Below are positions 33,261 through 45,221 of a stretch of DNA of 64,000 nt, piece after piece. Both the position numbers and the translations under genes were made by a program. The notes beneath the pieces were generated by a model. The model had not been told where the DNA came from. It saw nothing but the letters and a program-made list of their open reading frames with translations, and made no database searches. Within the stretch, counting starts at the first letter, position 1. Every line of letters starts with the position of its first letter. The DNA lies in the NCBI GenBank assembly GCA_006176705.1, contig QRFJ01000296.1, positions 1,740,751-1,804,750 of the forward strand, written 5' to 3'. This DNA comes from Cocos nucifera (lineage: Eukaryota > Streptophyta > Magnoliopsida > Arecales > Arecaceae).

Positions 33261-34853
33261 TTTCAATAAAACTTTTTTATTTCAGCATTATTGTTTCTTG
33301 GTGCAAGAACTATGGGATGATAGAAAAGAAACAACCGAATATGGCCATGTTAGGAATAGGAGGAGAACCTCGTCCTAACATGAGCAGAGTCGAAGGCCTC
33401 GTTCATTTTAGATGAGATGGAAAGAGAGGCCCTGATAACGACCCTTATGTACCCCCATAGCCCATTAGAAATAGGAGGAGAACCTCATCCTAACGCGAGC
33501 AAAGTCGAAGGCCTCATTCATTTTAGATGAGATGGGGGGAGAGGTCCTGACAACGGCCCTTATGTGCCCTCATAGCCCATTAGAAATAGGAGGAGAACCT
33601 CGTCCTAATGTGAGCAAAGTCAAAGGCCTCGTTTATTTTAGACAAGATAGGGGGAGAGGCTCTGACAATGGCCCTTATATACCCCCATAGCCCGTTAGGA
33701 ATAGGAGGAGAACCTCATCCTAACACGAGCAAAGTCGAAGGCCCCGTTCATTTTAGATGAGATTAGGGAAGAGGCTCTGACAATGGTCCTTATGTACTCC
33801 CACAGTCCGTTAGGAATAGGAGAAGAACTTCATCCTAATGCAAGCAAAGTCAAAAGCCTCATTCATTTTAGATGAGATGGGAGGAAAGGCCCTAACAACG
33901 GCCCTTATATGCCCCCATAATCCATTAAAAATAGGAGAAGGACCTCGTCCTAACATGAGCAAAGTTGAAAGCCTTATTCATTTTAGATGAGATGGAGGAA
34001 GAGATCCTGACAATGGCCCTAATGTGCCCCCACAGTCCATTAAAAATAAGAGGACCTCGTCCTAACGTAAGTAAAGCCGAAGGCCTCATTCATTTTAGAC
34101 GGGATGAGAGGAAAGGCCCTAATGATGGCCACATTATGTCCGACAACAGAAGATAAGATCTTCTTCAACCTCGGTTAGAGATAAGATCTCTTCCGAGCAT
34201 CAAAGTCTACATCATCAAGAGATAAGATCTCCTTCAACCTTGGCTGGAGATAAGATCTCTTCCAAGCTTCAACTATAACTCCAACCTCGATTGGAGATAA
34301 GATCTCTCCCGAGCTTCAATTTCAACGTCAACCTCAGTTGGAGATAAAATCTCTTTCGAGTGTCTGCATCTACATCATCAGGAGATAAGATCTTCTTCAA
34401 CCTCAGCTAGAGATAAGATCTCTTCCGAGCTTCAACTATAACTTCAAACTCGTTTGAAGATAAGATCTCCTTCGAATTTCGAAGTCTAGATAAAAAGAAG
34501 AGAAGATCTCCTTCAAACTTGGCTGGAGATAAGATCTCCCACAAGCTTCAACTACAACGTCAACAAAAGATAAAATCTTTCTAGACCTCGGCTAGAGATA
34601 GGATCCCTCCGAGCCTCAACTTCAACATCAACCTCGATTGGAGACAAGATCCTCCTGAGCTTCAACTTCAACATCAATCTCGATTGGAGACAAGATCTCC
34701 CTCGAGCTTCAACTTCAATGTCAATCTTGGCTGGAGATAAGATCTTTTTCGAGCTTCAATCTGAACTAGTGCAGAGCCCTTAAGAGGATATCGACAGTCA
34801 CTCTTTTTGTACTCCCTTCCTTTGAGTTTTGAATTCGAAAGTGGGAGAACTAT
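33261..34853 (+). repeat. GY4 3' untranslated repeats and polypurine tract
   Basis: At 33340-34130 there are about seven diverged 115-117-bp units, each with TTAGGAATAGGAGGAGAACC and CATTTTAGATGAGATGGG. At 34140-34770 there are degenerate AGATAAGATCTC palindromes separated by CGAGCTTCAACTTCAACGTC. Polypurine tract at about 34837-34853 (GAAAGTGGGAGAACTAT). Confidence 0.85.
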
Positions 34854-36357
34854 TGTTGGAGATAAACCTCACTCCCACCAAAGTCCAGCCTAATGATTAG
34901 CCTAATGCAGCTGATAATCATGGAAGAGCTTCAATCAAAAATTCTCTTCCCAGTGACTGAACTCCTCTAGCGATCGAGCCTCAACAGAACTTCTCAACGA
35001 TCGAGCCCCAGCCAAACTTTTCCAACGGCCGAACTCTTCTCGAACTTTCTCAGGATCCCTCCTTTAGTCGGGCTCCTATAGGAGCCGAACTTTCTTCGAA
35101 TTTCTTCTTTAATCAGGCTTCTATGGGAGCCGAACTCCTTTCGGATTCTTCCTTCAGTCGGGCTTCTATGCGAGCCAAACTCCTTCCGAACTCCTCCTTC
35201 AATCAAGTTTCTACAGGACCTGAACTCTTTTTGGATCCCTCCTTCAGTCAGATTTCTACAGAAGCCGAACTTCCTCCGGATTTGTCCTTCAGTCGGGCTT
35301 CTACGGGAGCCATACTCCTTCCAAATTTCTTCTTCAGTCGAAATTCTATGGGAGCCAAACTTTTTTTAAATTTTTCCTTCAGTCGGACTTCTACGGTGGT
35401 CGAATTCCTTCAGTCGGACTTCTACAGGGGTCAAACTCCTTCTGCATCTCTCCTTCAGTCGAATTTTCATAGGAGCCGAACTCCTTCTGAGCTTCTCCTT
35501 CAATCAGGCTTCTATGAGAGCCGAACTTTCTTCGAATTCCTCCCTCAGTCGAACTTCTAAGGGAGCCAAACTTTCTTCAGATTTCTTCCTCAGTCGGGCT
35601 TCTACGGGAGCCAAACTTCCTTCAAATTCCTCCTTCTGTCAGACTTCTATGAAAACCAAACTCCTTCCAGATTTCTCCTACAATTGAATCCCTATAGGAG
35701 CCAAACTCCTTCCGGATTCCTCCTTCGATCGAACTTCTACAGGAGCTGAACTCCTTCCACATCTCTTCTTCAGTCGAATTTTCATAGGAGCTAAACTTCT
35801 TCTGAGCTTCTCCTTCAGTCGAACTTCTACAGGAGCCAAACTCCTTCCGTATCTCTTCTTCAGTCGAATTTCTATAGGAACCGAACTTCTTTCAGACTCC
35901 TCCTTCAGCTAGCATCCCTCCTGGATAATTTTTTCTAGCTGTATTTTCTCTAAGAGTCCGAACTCTTTTAAAATTGATGTACCTCAAAGCTCTTCACCCC
36001 TCCATACGTCCCTAAGTGGCTCAATATTGGATGGTTGTGGTCGTTACCATTAGTTCGTCGTAGGCGACAACGATCCACTATCGGACGACGATGGCTGTCA
36101 CCATCAATTTACTACAGACGATGCTACAAATGGTGCCTCCCTTTATGACTGACTTTGTCAGACCTAGAGCGTTCTGCTACTAGGCAGCTACAGCTGTCAC
36201 CATCAATCTGCTACAAGCTCCGCCTATGAAATAGGATCCTTCATATATGTTTTCTCTAAGTTCTCCTCTTTTTCTCTAAACTTTGCTGAACTCTTTTCTG
36301 AGCACTCCATTTCTATTGCCCAGAAGAGCTGACTTGATCGTTGGAGGGTCCTATTAG
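34854..36357 (+). repeat. GY4 3' LTR, truncated by CO2
   Basis: Starts TGTTGGAGATAAACC and contains the same 45-bp repeat block (about 35040-35920). The TATA position reads CTATGAAATAGG (about 36223-36234). The LTR stops at CCTATTAG (36350-36357), where the 5' LTR has CCTACCAGAGCC, and the CO2 LTR begins at 36358. ATTAG (36353-36357) is the likely CO2 target site. Confidence 0.85.
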
Positions 36358-37651
36358 TGAAGAAAAATCCTGATTTTTCGGTCCAGATTCGTTCAGATCT
36401 GATCAAATCAAGAGAAATATTTCAAAATTTTTTCTCTTGATCCCAATCAGATCTTGATATATTTTAGATCTGATTCTTATTATTTTAATAAAATTAAATT
36501 AAAAGATAAATTAAATCAAATTTAATTTATCTAATCTGGGTAATCCTATTATCCTGTTGATGATCCTATTTGCAGCGGAAGATTCTGGATCTTAGCCATG
36601 CAAGCGCCTGGCCTCTACCGGTATTCACTCGGGTTGGATCTGGAGATCCTCTTCTTCTCTATCATACCTCCAAAAATTAGATCTGGATCTGATCTGAAGG
36701 ATCTTCAAAACTCTTTTGAAGATGAGCAGTCGTCCTTTGCAGCAGCGCAGCCTTCTTATTTTTTATCGCCTTTCTTTGATCTGAATCGCACCAACCAAGG
36801 TCCAAAACTCCTTTTGGACGTGGAGAGCAAGGGGAGAAGAGACTATGGCATGGACAAGGAGGGGAGAGGCGGCCTTGGGGCGTGGGGTTTCTCAATTGAA
36901 TTGCTTAGAATCTGAGTTGGGCGCAAGGTCTCTTTTATAGACTAAGCGTGATCCAACTCCTCTTCCTCCCAACCAATCACAACCCTTTATGAAATCAGAT
37001 CTAAATCTGATTAGTGAAATAGAGACCCCTAGATTCCTCCTTAGAGGGCGCCTAAGATCAGTCAAAGTTGGTTCTTAGAAGAACTCTAATTGAAATCCCA
37101 AAAAGAGATGGAGTCCTTGTCCAACATAGGACTCCTAGGCGCCTCCAACATGGGCACACGCCTAGGGTGGCGTGCGCCCTTCTCTTGCCAGGTTCTTGGC
37201 AGGGGAACAGGCCCCACACCAGCTCTCCAATAGGTTGCATGACATGTGGTCAAAAGTTCAAAAAGTTATTCAATTGTTCAACGTTTTGACCAGTCAAAGG
37301 TAGACTTTTGACCAAAGTCAAAGAATAAGAAATGGTAGGTGACCAAAAATGGCAGGTAGTGTCTTACAAATAAGACAACCTTTTCTGACTTAGACAACCT
37401 CTAGTCATACCATATGAAGGCCTGCGTTTGAGCACAAACTCCTTTGGCTCAGACAGGACAACTTGTTTATGATAGCAAAAGAAGAACGTTAGGTTCAATC
37501 GAGTGCTAGCACGATTTTTTTGAACCTAATTGAATCTCATTCAGATTAATTAAACTAGATCAGTTCAATTGATGATCACCAGATTCAAACCCTTGTTTGT
37601 ATGACCCAGTTAGGTTTAGTTCTGTATGGTAATGGGATATGTCATGATCTC
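36358..37651 (-). repeat. CO2 3' LTR, distal part (R/U5 side)
   Basis: The plus strand begins TGAAGAAAAATCC, so the LTR ends TTCTTCA on the minus strand. A TATA-box complement TCTTTTATAG at 36931-36940 places the promoter within this part. ORFs on either strand are incidental. The LTR continues at 46506 beyond GY5. Confidence 0.75.
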
Positions 37652-38861
37652 TGTTGGGGATAAATCCCGCTCCTGCCGAAGCCCGGCCCGACGCTCAGCC
37701 CAATGTAACCAGTAGCTTGAGCTGAAGAGCTTCAGCGCCAGGGCCAGGCCGAGCCCCTAAAGACGGCCGAACTGCTTAGAGGCCGAACCTGCCCTGCACC
37801 AAGGTCTCGCCGAACTGCCTTAGAGGGCGAACTCCCGCCAGCCGAACATGATTCTTGACTCGGCCGATCAGCTCTTGGACCCAACGGCTGGACTTCTTCA
37901 GGAGACGACTCCTCCCAGGATATCCGCGCCCGTCTACGGCCTATGCGAGCTCTTCCGCGGGTTTTCCCTTCAGGCTGAACTCTCCTACGAGCCCATGCAG
38001 CCGAAGCTCCTTCGAATACGCCGACCTGAACCCCACGGCCGCATCCTTGGCCACTACCCACGGCCGAACTCCTTCGGATTTCCACGGCCGAACTCCTTCG
38101 GACCGACCCAGGCGAGCCCAGCGCAGCCGAACTCCCTTCGGACCGACCCTAGGCGACCGAACTCCTCAGCGAGCCCTGGCCGAACCAACTAGCAACCGAA
38201 GTCCTTCAATTGTCCAGCCGAGCTTCTCCGGGCCTCTCAGCGGCCGAACTCTACAGATGGCCGACCCTTCAGTCCAGACCGAACTCCTCCCAGCTTTCCC
38301 CTTCGGCCGAACTCTGTTACAAGTCCGAACTCCGTTGGACGAACCGTCGCCTGCAGCAAGACCGGACGGCGCCTTCCTCTCCGTACCGGACTCCATGCGG
38401 CCCACGACTCGCCAGTATGGCTCCCACGATCCACCGGACGACGCCTTCCTCTCCGTACCGGACTCCATGCGGCCCACGACTCGCCAGTATGGCTCCCACG
38501 ATCCATACCGGACGACGCCTTCCTCTCCGTACCGAACTCCATGCTGCCCGACGACTCTCTGCCAGACGGCACAGCCGTCACCATCAACTAAGCTCCGCTA
38601 TAAAAGGACCCCTCCCGACATACTAAGGCTAAGCTCTCTGAACTCTCGACTCTCTAAGCTCTCCTCCACATCTCTAAGCTCCGGAACTCATTCCGAGCAC
38701 TCCATTACTGTTGGCCGGAAACTAACTTGACCGTCGGAGGGTCCTGCCGGAGCCACCACCCCACCGGTTCCGGACGGGACTTCGTTTTGCAGGTCCCCGG
38801 CGGCGACCTCAGCGGCCTCGATTGCGGCGACCTCCGGCGGCGACGGATTTCTGCACCAACA
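37652..38861 (+). repeat. GY5 5' LTR (1210 bp)
   Basis: TATA box CTATAAAAGG at 38598-38607, followed by a transcript leader CATACTAAGGCTAAGC. U3 holds the CCGAACTCCTTCGGACC repeats (about 38060-38170) and three 72-75-bp units (CTCCGTACCG at about 38379, 38451 and 38526). The ORFs across it are antisense or repeat artefacts. Confidence 0.9.
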
Positions 38862-38883
38862 GATTGGCGCCGTCTGTGGGAAC
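38862..38883 (+). other. GY5 primer binding site
   Basis: GATTGGCGCCGTCTGTGGG begins right after the LTR. TTGGCGCC-type sites are complementary to tRNA 3' ends (TGGCGCC pairs with GGCGCCA). I do not assign the tRNA species. This is the least mutated primer site in the window. Confidence 0.8.
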
Positions 38884-38998
38884 AAGGGCCTGAACCTTCG
38901 AGGTTCCCTTGTTCTTAAAGGAGTGCTCGGCGACGATTTCCCTCCCCTGCTCCGGATCTCTCTCCTCCCTCTTCAGTATTCCTTTTCTGAAAAGAAAA

Positions 38999-39391
38999 AT
39001 GCCTCCCAGAAGAACCTCGACCCGGAGGTCGGCAGCCTCCGCGGCCCGATCCCGTTCGGGTCCGTCCGCTCCCACTCCGGCCCCGGCGACGCGGGCCCGC
39101 TCCGTACTCGCGGTAGATGCGGAGCGGTTCGACCTGCTTGCCCAGCAGGTCCGCGATCTTACGGAGGCGGTGCAGGCAGTGCAAGCCACGCATTCGCGAG
39201 GTCCAGCGCCCACTCGACCGGCGCGGGGTTCCCCGGAGCCCGGGAATCCAGTCCAGGAGCGACCGATGTGGGCTACCCAACCTCCGGCCCTCGGGAGAGA
39301 GGGGCAGCCGGCAAAGAGCCCCTGCTCGGACCGCGGCTCAACCCAGGGAGAAGGCTTCGCACCCCTTCCGCGAGAAGACCTTGGGGATTAA
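38999..39391 (+). pseudogene. gag: GY5 gag N-terminal frame
   Basis: ATG 38999 (MPPRRTSTRRSAAS) opens a basic, Ala/Arg/Pro-rich N-terminal part of Gag. A helical-looking stretch (ERFDLLAQQVRDLTEAVQAV) follows at about residues 39-60. Compared with GY4 (28150-28170), one extra base near 39348 shifts the frame, so this frame ends at 39391 while the capsid core continues in the next frame. Confidence 0.85.
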
Positions 39392-42160
39392 GGATCGCGA
39401 AGATTTCCTGGACCAAAGGCTCATGGAGATGGGACGGCGCATAGAAGAACTTCGTCATACTCCTTCCTCCCGCGGTAACGATATTTGCACTGATCCTCCC
39501 TTCTCACAGAAAATTATGCAGGAACAGGTACCACCGAACTTCAAGCTCCCGCATTTCGAAAGCTACGATGGGACCACTGACCCGGTCGACCATTTGGAGG
39601 CCTTCAGGACGACGATGTTACTCCATGGCGCGCCTGATGCCATTTTGTGTCGGGCTTTCCCTTCTACCCTCAAGGGAGCCGCTAGGAATTGGTACTCGGC
39701 GCTTAAGCCGGGCACCATCCTGTCGTTTGACCAAATGAGTCAACAATTCGCGGCCCACTTCGTCAGCAGCAAACGGCCGCGCAGAGGCTCGGATTCCCTG
39801 TTGGCCATCAGGCAAAAAGAGGGGGAACCCATCCGGGCTTACGTCACCCGGTTCAACACTGCCGCGCTGGAAGTCCGGAACCTGGACCAATCAGTTGCTA
39901 TGGCCGCCCTCAAGGGCGGCCTTCAGAAGAACGACCTGCTGTTTTCCCTGGAGAAGAAATATCCCAGGGACTTCGCTGACATGCTAGCTCGGGCCGAAAG
40001 CTATGCCCGGGCAGAAGAGGCTTTCGAGGCCAAGGATGGTGAAGCTCGCGACAAGCGACGAGTAGGCAGAGCGGGAAGGCCTGCCGAGGAAAGAAAGCGC
40101 ACCGAAGCCTGGCCGCGTTCCCGAACTCCCCCTGGTCGCGGGCGTGCCCGGACTCCACCTCAGGCTCGGGGGCGGGAAGCCACCGACGGAAGGGCGCGCC
40201 GAAGTCCTCCTCGGCACCGAAGTCCCACCCGACGCCGAAGTTCCCCCCGGCGCCGAGGTTCTCCCTCGCGACGAGGTCCCTCCCCGCGCCAAGGTTCTCC
40301 CCTCCGACGGCGTTTTCACAGCTACGCCCCCCTCAACGCCCCGAAGGCTCAAGTGCTGCTGGAGATCAAGGGACGACTTCCGGAGCCGGAGAGGATGCGT
40401 TCCCATCCCAGAAAACGCAACCCCAACAAGTTCTGCCTTTACCACCGTGACCACGGTCACGATACCGAGGAGTGCATCCAGCTCCAGGACGAAATCGAGG
40501 AGCTGGTCCGGCGGGGCAGGCTTGGCCGATTCCTGCGAAGACGATCTAAAGAGCAGGAAGATCGGCCGAGAATGTTGCCGCCGATTGGGGAAGATCGGCA
40601 GGAGGACCGGCCGTCTCTTGGCGTCATTAACACCATCTCGGGAGGACCGCAGCAGGGAAAGACCGACGAATCCGAGGGATCGGCAAAGAGGCAGAGGACC
40701 TCGGAGCCCGTGACCTTCACCGAGGCAGACGCCCAGGGGATCAGATTTCCGCACAACGACGCGGTTGTAATCTCTTTAAACGTCGCTGATTATGATGTAC
40801 GCCGCGTTTTGGTGGATAATGGAAGTTCGGCGGACATATTGTTTTACGATGCCTTCTTGAAAATGTCCCTACCTGACACCCGCTTAGGACCTGTAAATTC
40901 CCCCCTGGTGGGATTTGCTGGACACGCCGTTCCGGTCGAAGGCATGGTGACTTTGGCAGTGACGGCGGGCCGATCCCCAAAATCGGCCAAGGCGCGGATC
41001 GACTTTTTTGTCGTAAGGACCCCGTCCGCCTATAATGCAATCCTTGGGCGACCAGGCCTTAACGCGCTACGGGCGGTAGTATCAACCTACTACTTAAAGG
41101 TAAAATTCCCGACGAGCCATGGAGTCGGCGAAGTCAGAGGAGACCAAGCCCTGGCAAAGTACTGCTACTCAATCGCCCTGCGCGAGGGAGACCGGCCCGA
41201 CCCTTGCCTTGTTGACAGACTGGACGTCCGCGACGACCTCACTGAAGAACGGGGCAAACCTGCGGAAGACCTCGTCCCTGTGTCCTTACGCGATGGAGAC
41301 CCGGGGCATGAGGTGCGGATCGGCTCCAACCTAGCGGCCGAGGTCAAGGGACAGCTCGTCGCCTTCCTCAGAAGGAATGCGGACGTCTTCGCCTGGGCCC
41401 CGGCGGATGTACCGGGGATCGACGCCGATGTCATAGAACATCGGCTGGCCATCGACCCAAGGCACCGACCCGTCAGAGAAAAATTACGCCGCCAAGCCCC
41501 AGAAAGACAGAAGGCGGTAGCCGAAGAAGTGGATAAGCTCCTTGAAGCTGGACTCATCCGGGAGGTCAACTACCCGACCTGGGTCTCGAACGTGGTCCTC
41601 GTCAAAAAAGCAAACAACAAATGGAGGATGTGCGTCGACTTCAAGAAGCTGAACAAAGCCTGCCCAAAGGACAGCTACCCCCTGCCGAGGATCGATCAAC
41701 TGGTGGACGCAACCTCGGGCCACGAGCTCCTTACTTTTATGGACGCGTTTTCTGGTTATAACCAGATACGCATGGCGCCCGAGGATGAAGAAAAGACCAC
41801 CTTTATTACTGACCGAGGTCTCTATTGTTACAGGGTCATGCCTTTCGGACTCAAGAATGCAGGAGCCACTTACCAGCGCTTGGTCAACAAGGTCTTCAAG
41901 GGGCAGATCGGCCGCAACATGGAGGTGTACGTGGACGACATGCTGGTCAAAAGCCGAGCCTCGACGGACCACCTCGCCGACCTTGAAGAAACTTTCGGTG
42001 CACTTAGGAGGCACAAGATGAAGTTGAACCCGACCAAATGCGCCTTCGGCGTGACCTCCGGAAAATTTTTAGGATTCCTGGTGTCGAAACGCGGAATCGA
42101 GGCAAACCCCGAGAAAATCCGAGCCATCCAGGAGATGACTGCCCCGAAGACAATTAAGGA
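39349..42160 (+). pseudogene. gag-pol: GY5 gag core, protease and RT, one open frame
   Basis: Continuous frame (open at least from ATG 39117 to 42308, genuine up to about 42160). Capsid core at about 39540-39990 (NFKLPHFESYDGTTDPVDHL; NWYSALKPG). An Arg/Ser/Pro repeat stretch lies at about 40195-40320 and the CHHC zinc knuckle CLYHRDHGHDTEEC near 40433. The protease catalytic DNGSS is at 40815-40829. RT runs from about 41440: FMDAFSGYNQIRMAPEDEEK (41737 on), MPFGLKNAGATYQRL and YVDD at 41928-41939. All RT catalytic Asp residues are present. Gag and Pol are in the same frame. An extra base near 42160 ends the good frame just after RT. Confidence 0.9.
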
Positions 42161-44105
42161 AGGTTCAGCGCCTGGCTGGGAAGGTGGCGTCCTTGAACCG
42201 CTTTGTCTCAAGGTCGGCCGAGCGGTGCCTGCCTTTCTTCCAGGTCCTCAGGCGATCGAAAGATTTTTGCTGGACAGCGGAGTGCAAACAGGCATTCGAA
42301 GAGCTTAAAAACTACCTCGGCGCGCCTCCACTGCTGGCAAAGCCCGAACCTGGAGAAGGGCTGCTCCTATACCTAGCTGTCTCTCCAATGGCCCTGGCGG
42401 CTGTCCTGGTCAGGGAAGATGCGAAGGCGCAACAACCAGTCTATTACGTGAGCCGAGCCTTGAGGGACGCGGAAACCAGGTACTCCAAGTTAGAAAAACT
42501 AATTTACTGTCTTCTGATCGCAGCCAGGAAGCTCCGACCTTACTTTCAGGGGCATACCATCACGGTCCTCACGGACCAACCATTAAGAGCCGTCCTCCAC
42601 CGCGCAGACGCTTCAGGAAGAATCGCCAAATGGGCGATCGAGCTCACGGAGTTCGACATCAATTACCGGCCCAGGCCATCGATCAAGGCTCAGATACTGG
42701 CGGACTTCGTGCTGGAATGCACCGCACCAGTTGAAGCCGAGCTTGAATCAAGCGAGACTATCATCAGTGGGAGACCAGGCCCCGACGAAGCCGAGCTGTG
42801 GCGGTCGAGCTTCCCTGAAGAAAGGGCCGACCTCCTTGAAGGCGCCTGGGTTCTGCATGTGGATGGCTCATCCAACTCTAGCGGGGCCGGCGCTGGGCTG
42901 GTCCTGGTTAGCCCCGAGGGGATCGTCACCGAGTACGCATTGCGCTTCGAGTTTCCCACAACCAACAATGGGGCCGAGTATGAAGCGCTGATAGCCGGGC
43001 TGCAGATAGCCAGGGAATTGAAGGTGGGTCGGCTTCAAGTCTATAGCGATTCCCAGTTGGTGGTCGGTCAGGTCGGCGGCAGCTACGAGGCGCGGGAGGA
43101 AAGCATGGTGATGTACCTCGGGAAGGTGAAGAACTTAATACCAGCCTTCGACAGCTTCGACATTCGGCACATCCCAAGGACCGGGAATACAAGGGCCGAC
43201 CTCCTCTCCAAGTTGGCCACCTCTGCCCCGGCCGAACTACCAAAAGAGGTGTTTCTGGAAACTCTGAAGCGCCCGACCACCGAAGAACCTCCGGCCGTCC
43301 TGCGGACGGACTTCGAGCCCAGCTGGATTGATCCGCTAATCGCCTACCTCGAAGAAGGGGTTCTCCCCCGCGATCGGAGAGAAGCTCGGAAGCTCAGGAG
43401 TCAAGCCTCCCGCTACGTCTTGTACGAGGGCAAGTTATATAAAAGGTCGTACTCCCTCCCGTTGCTGAGGTGCCTCCGACCCTCTGAAGCCTGCATCGCG
43501 CTACAGGATGTCCACGAAGGGCTCTGCGGAAGTCACGCGGGAGCCAGATCCCTATCGCAAAGACTACTTCGGCAAGGGTATTACTGGCCGACCCTACTTC
43601 GTGATTCCACGGAATACGTGAAGAGGTGTGACCGCTGCCAGAAGAACGCCAGCGTGCAAAGGCAGCCGGCAGCTCACGCATCCGAGTGGGGGATGGACAT
43701 CCTCGGCCCCTTCCCAACAGCGTCCGGACAACGGAAGTTCCTCCTGGTCGCGATCGACTACTTTACCAAGTGGGTCGAGGCGGAACCACTAGCGAAGATC
43801 ACCGAGGCCAAGGTCAGGACTTCGTCTGGAATTCCAGAGTCAAAAGCAAGGCTAAACGTTCACCACTTCACATCGAGCAAGCCAATGGGGAAGCCGAAGT
43901 GGGGACTTAGTGCTCCGACGAGCAGCCGTCTCCCAGCCCCAGAGCTCATCAAGGGGCTTCAAGCTCGGACCTCCCAACCTCGATTGGGAAGGTCCGTACG
44001 AAGTGGTCGGTAGAGGTCATCCGACCTGGTACCTATCGCCTAAAGGAGCTCGGAGGACTAGCGCTTCCCCGACCTTGGAACTCAGAAAACCTGAGAATGT
44101 ACTAC
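42161..44105 (+). pseudogene. pol: GY5 RNase H, archaeal-type RNase H and truncated integrase
   Basis: After the frameshift the correct frame is open to 44013. RNase H at about 42230-42720 (FEELKNYLGAPPLLAKPEPG; YYVSRALRDAETRYSKLEK; TVLTDQPLRAVLHRADASG). Archaeal-type RNase H at 42847-43240 with the D-E-D-D set: VDGSS (42861), GAEYEAL, VYSDSQL and NTRADLLSK. The integrase HHCC zinc finger spans 43512-43638 and the core has GMDILGPFPTASGQRKFLL and AIDYFTKWVEAEPL. Near 43820-43850 about 430 bp is missing relative to GY4 32545-33060, taking the second Asp and the Glu. The C-terminal end resumes and ends about 44105. Integrase cannot be active in this copy. Confidence 0.88.
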
Positions 44106-44820
44106 CAGTAGTTTCCCTCAATAAAACCTCGTTGCTCGACACTATCGTTTCAGGGTCACTGGGAAAAAAGCGAGCGGAAATGCCCCCACAGCCGGCTAGG
44201 AACAGGAGGAGAACCTCGTCCTAGCACGAGCAAAGTCAAAGGCCCCGTTCGCAAAGGACGGGATGGGGGGAGAAGCGAGGACGACGGTCCTCATGTGCCC
44301 CCACAGCCGGCTAGGAACAGGAGGAGAACCTCGTCCTAGCGTGAGCAAAGTCGAAGGCCCCGTCCACAAAGGACGGGATGGGGGGAGAAGCGAGGACGAC
44401 GGTCCTCATGTGCCCCCACAGCCGGCTAGGAACAGGAGGAGAACCTCGTCCTAGCGTGAGCAAAGTCGAAGGCCCCGTCCACAAAGGACGGGATGGGGGG
44501 AGAAGCGAGGACGACGGTCCTCATGTGCCCCCACAGCCGGCTAGGAACAGGAGGAGAACCTCGTCCTAGCGTGAGCAAAGTCGAAGGCCCCGTCCACAAA
44601 GGACGGGATGGGGGGAGAAGCGAGGACGACGGTCCTCATGTGCCCCCACAGCCGGCTAGGAACAGGAGGAGAACCTCGTCCTAGCGTGAGCAAAGTCGAA
44701 GACCCCGTTCACGAAGGACGGGATGGGGGGAGAAGCTCGGACGACGGTCCGGATGTGCCCCCACAGCCCGTTAGGAACAAGAGGAGAACCTCGTCCTAAC
44801 GTGAGCAAGGTTCCAAGGCC
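44106..44820 (+). repeat. GY5 115-bp tandem array
   Basis: Five to six near-identical units at an exact 115-bp spacing (MGGEARTTV-type frames start at 44263, 44378, 44493, 44608 and 44723). Each has GGCTAGGAACAGGAGGAGAACC, CTCGTCCTAGC and TGTGCCCCCACAGCC. CTAGGA and TCCTAG bracket a possible hairpin in each unit. The tiny repeated ORFs are not genes. Confidence 0.92.
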
Positions 44821-45221
44821 TAGCCACCAGAGTCTACGGCAAGCTTCACTACAGAAGACGAGGTCTCCTTCGGACCTCAGCTTCAACTTCGGTGTCAGCA
44901 TCAGCGGGAGACGGGATCTCCCCCAAGCGATCATAACCTTGACTGCAAAAGAGGAGGTCTCCCCCGAATCGACTTCGGTTGATGAAGGCGATGTCAACTC
45001 CGACCCTGACCACGGGGGGCGACATTGACTCCGGCCTCAACGTCGACTTCACCAATTTTGGCTGGAAATGAGTCCCACTTCAACTCCAAACATCGACTGG
45101 GGATGAAACCCCCCCCGAGCTTCAGCTGCAACCAATGCGGAGCCTGGAAGAAGACTTCGGCAGTCGCCTGTTTTGGTACTCCCTTCCTTCAATTCTTTGA
45201 ACTCGGGAGTGGGGGGGCTAT
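44821..45221 (+). other. GY5 3' untranslated end and polypurine tract
   Basis: Unique sequence with only weak traces of the GGAGAT...ATCTCC motif, so the 35-bp arrays of the pol-less elements are essentially absent here. The polypurine tract GGGAGTGGGGGGGCTAT is at 45205-45221, directly before the LTR. Confidence 0.8.

Larger units (their letters stand above)
25990..36357 (+). mobile_element. GY4: full-length, decayed Tat-type element with two RNase H domains
   Basis: 5' LTR 25990-27685, gag, protease, RT, RNase H, archaeal-type RNase H, integrase, two repeat blocks, polypurine tract at about 34837-34853, and a 3' LTR from 34854 cut at 36357 by the CO2 insertion. The second RNase H between the first RNase H and integrase is the hallmark of the plant Tat lineage (Ogre/Retand). 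Many stops in every domain show it is long dead. About 109 bp of the 3' LTR end (equivalent to 27577-27685) is missing beyond CO2. Confidence 0.88.

Noticed and set aside
37855..38730. 291-codon plus-strand ORF
   Set aside because: It covers the GY5 5' LTR across its TATA box and U3 repeats. Pro/Arg/Ser-rich reading of repeats, not a gene.
39984..41569. Long minus-strand ORFs across GY5 gag-pol (for example 256 codons)
   Set aside because: Antisense shadows of the GC-rich gag-pol frame. No motif.
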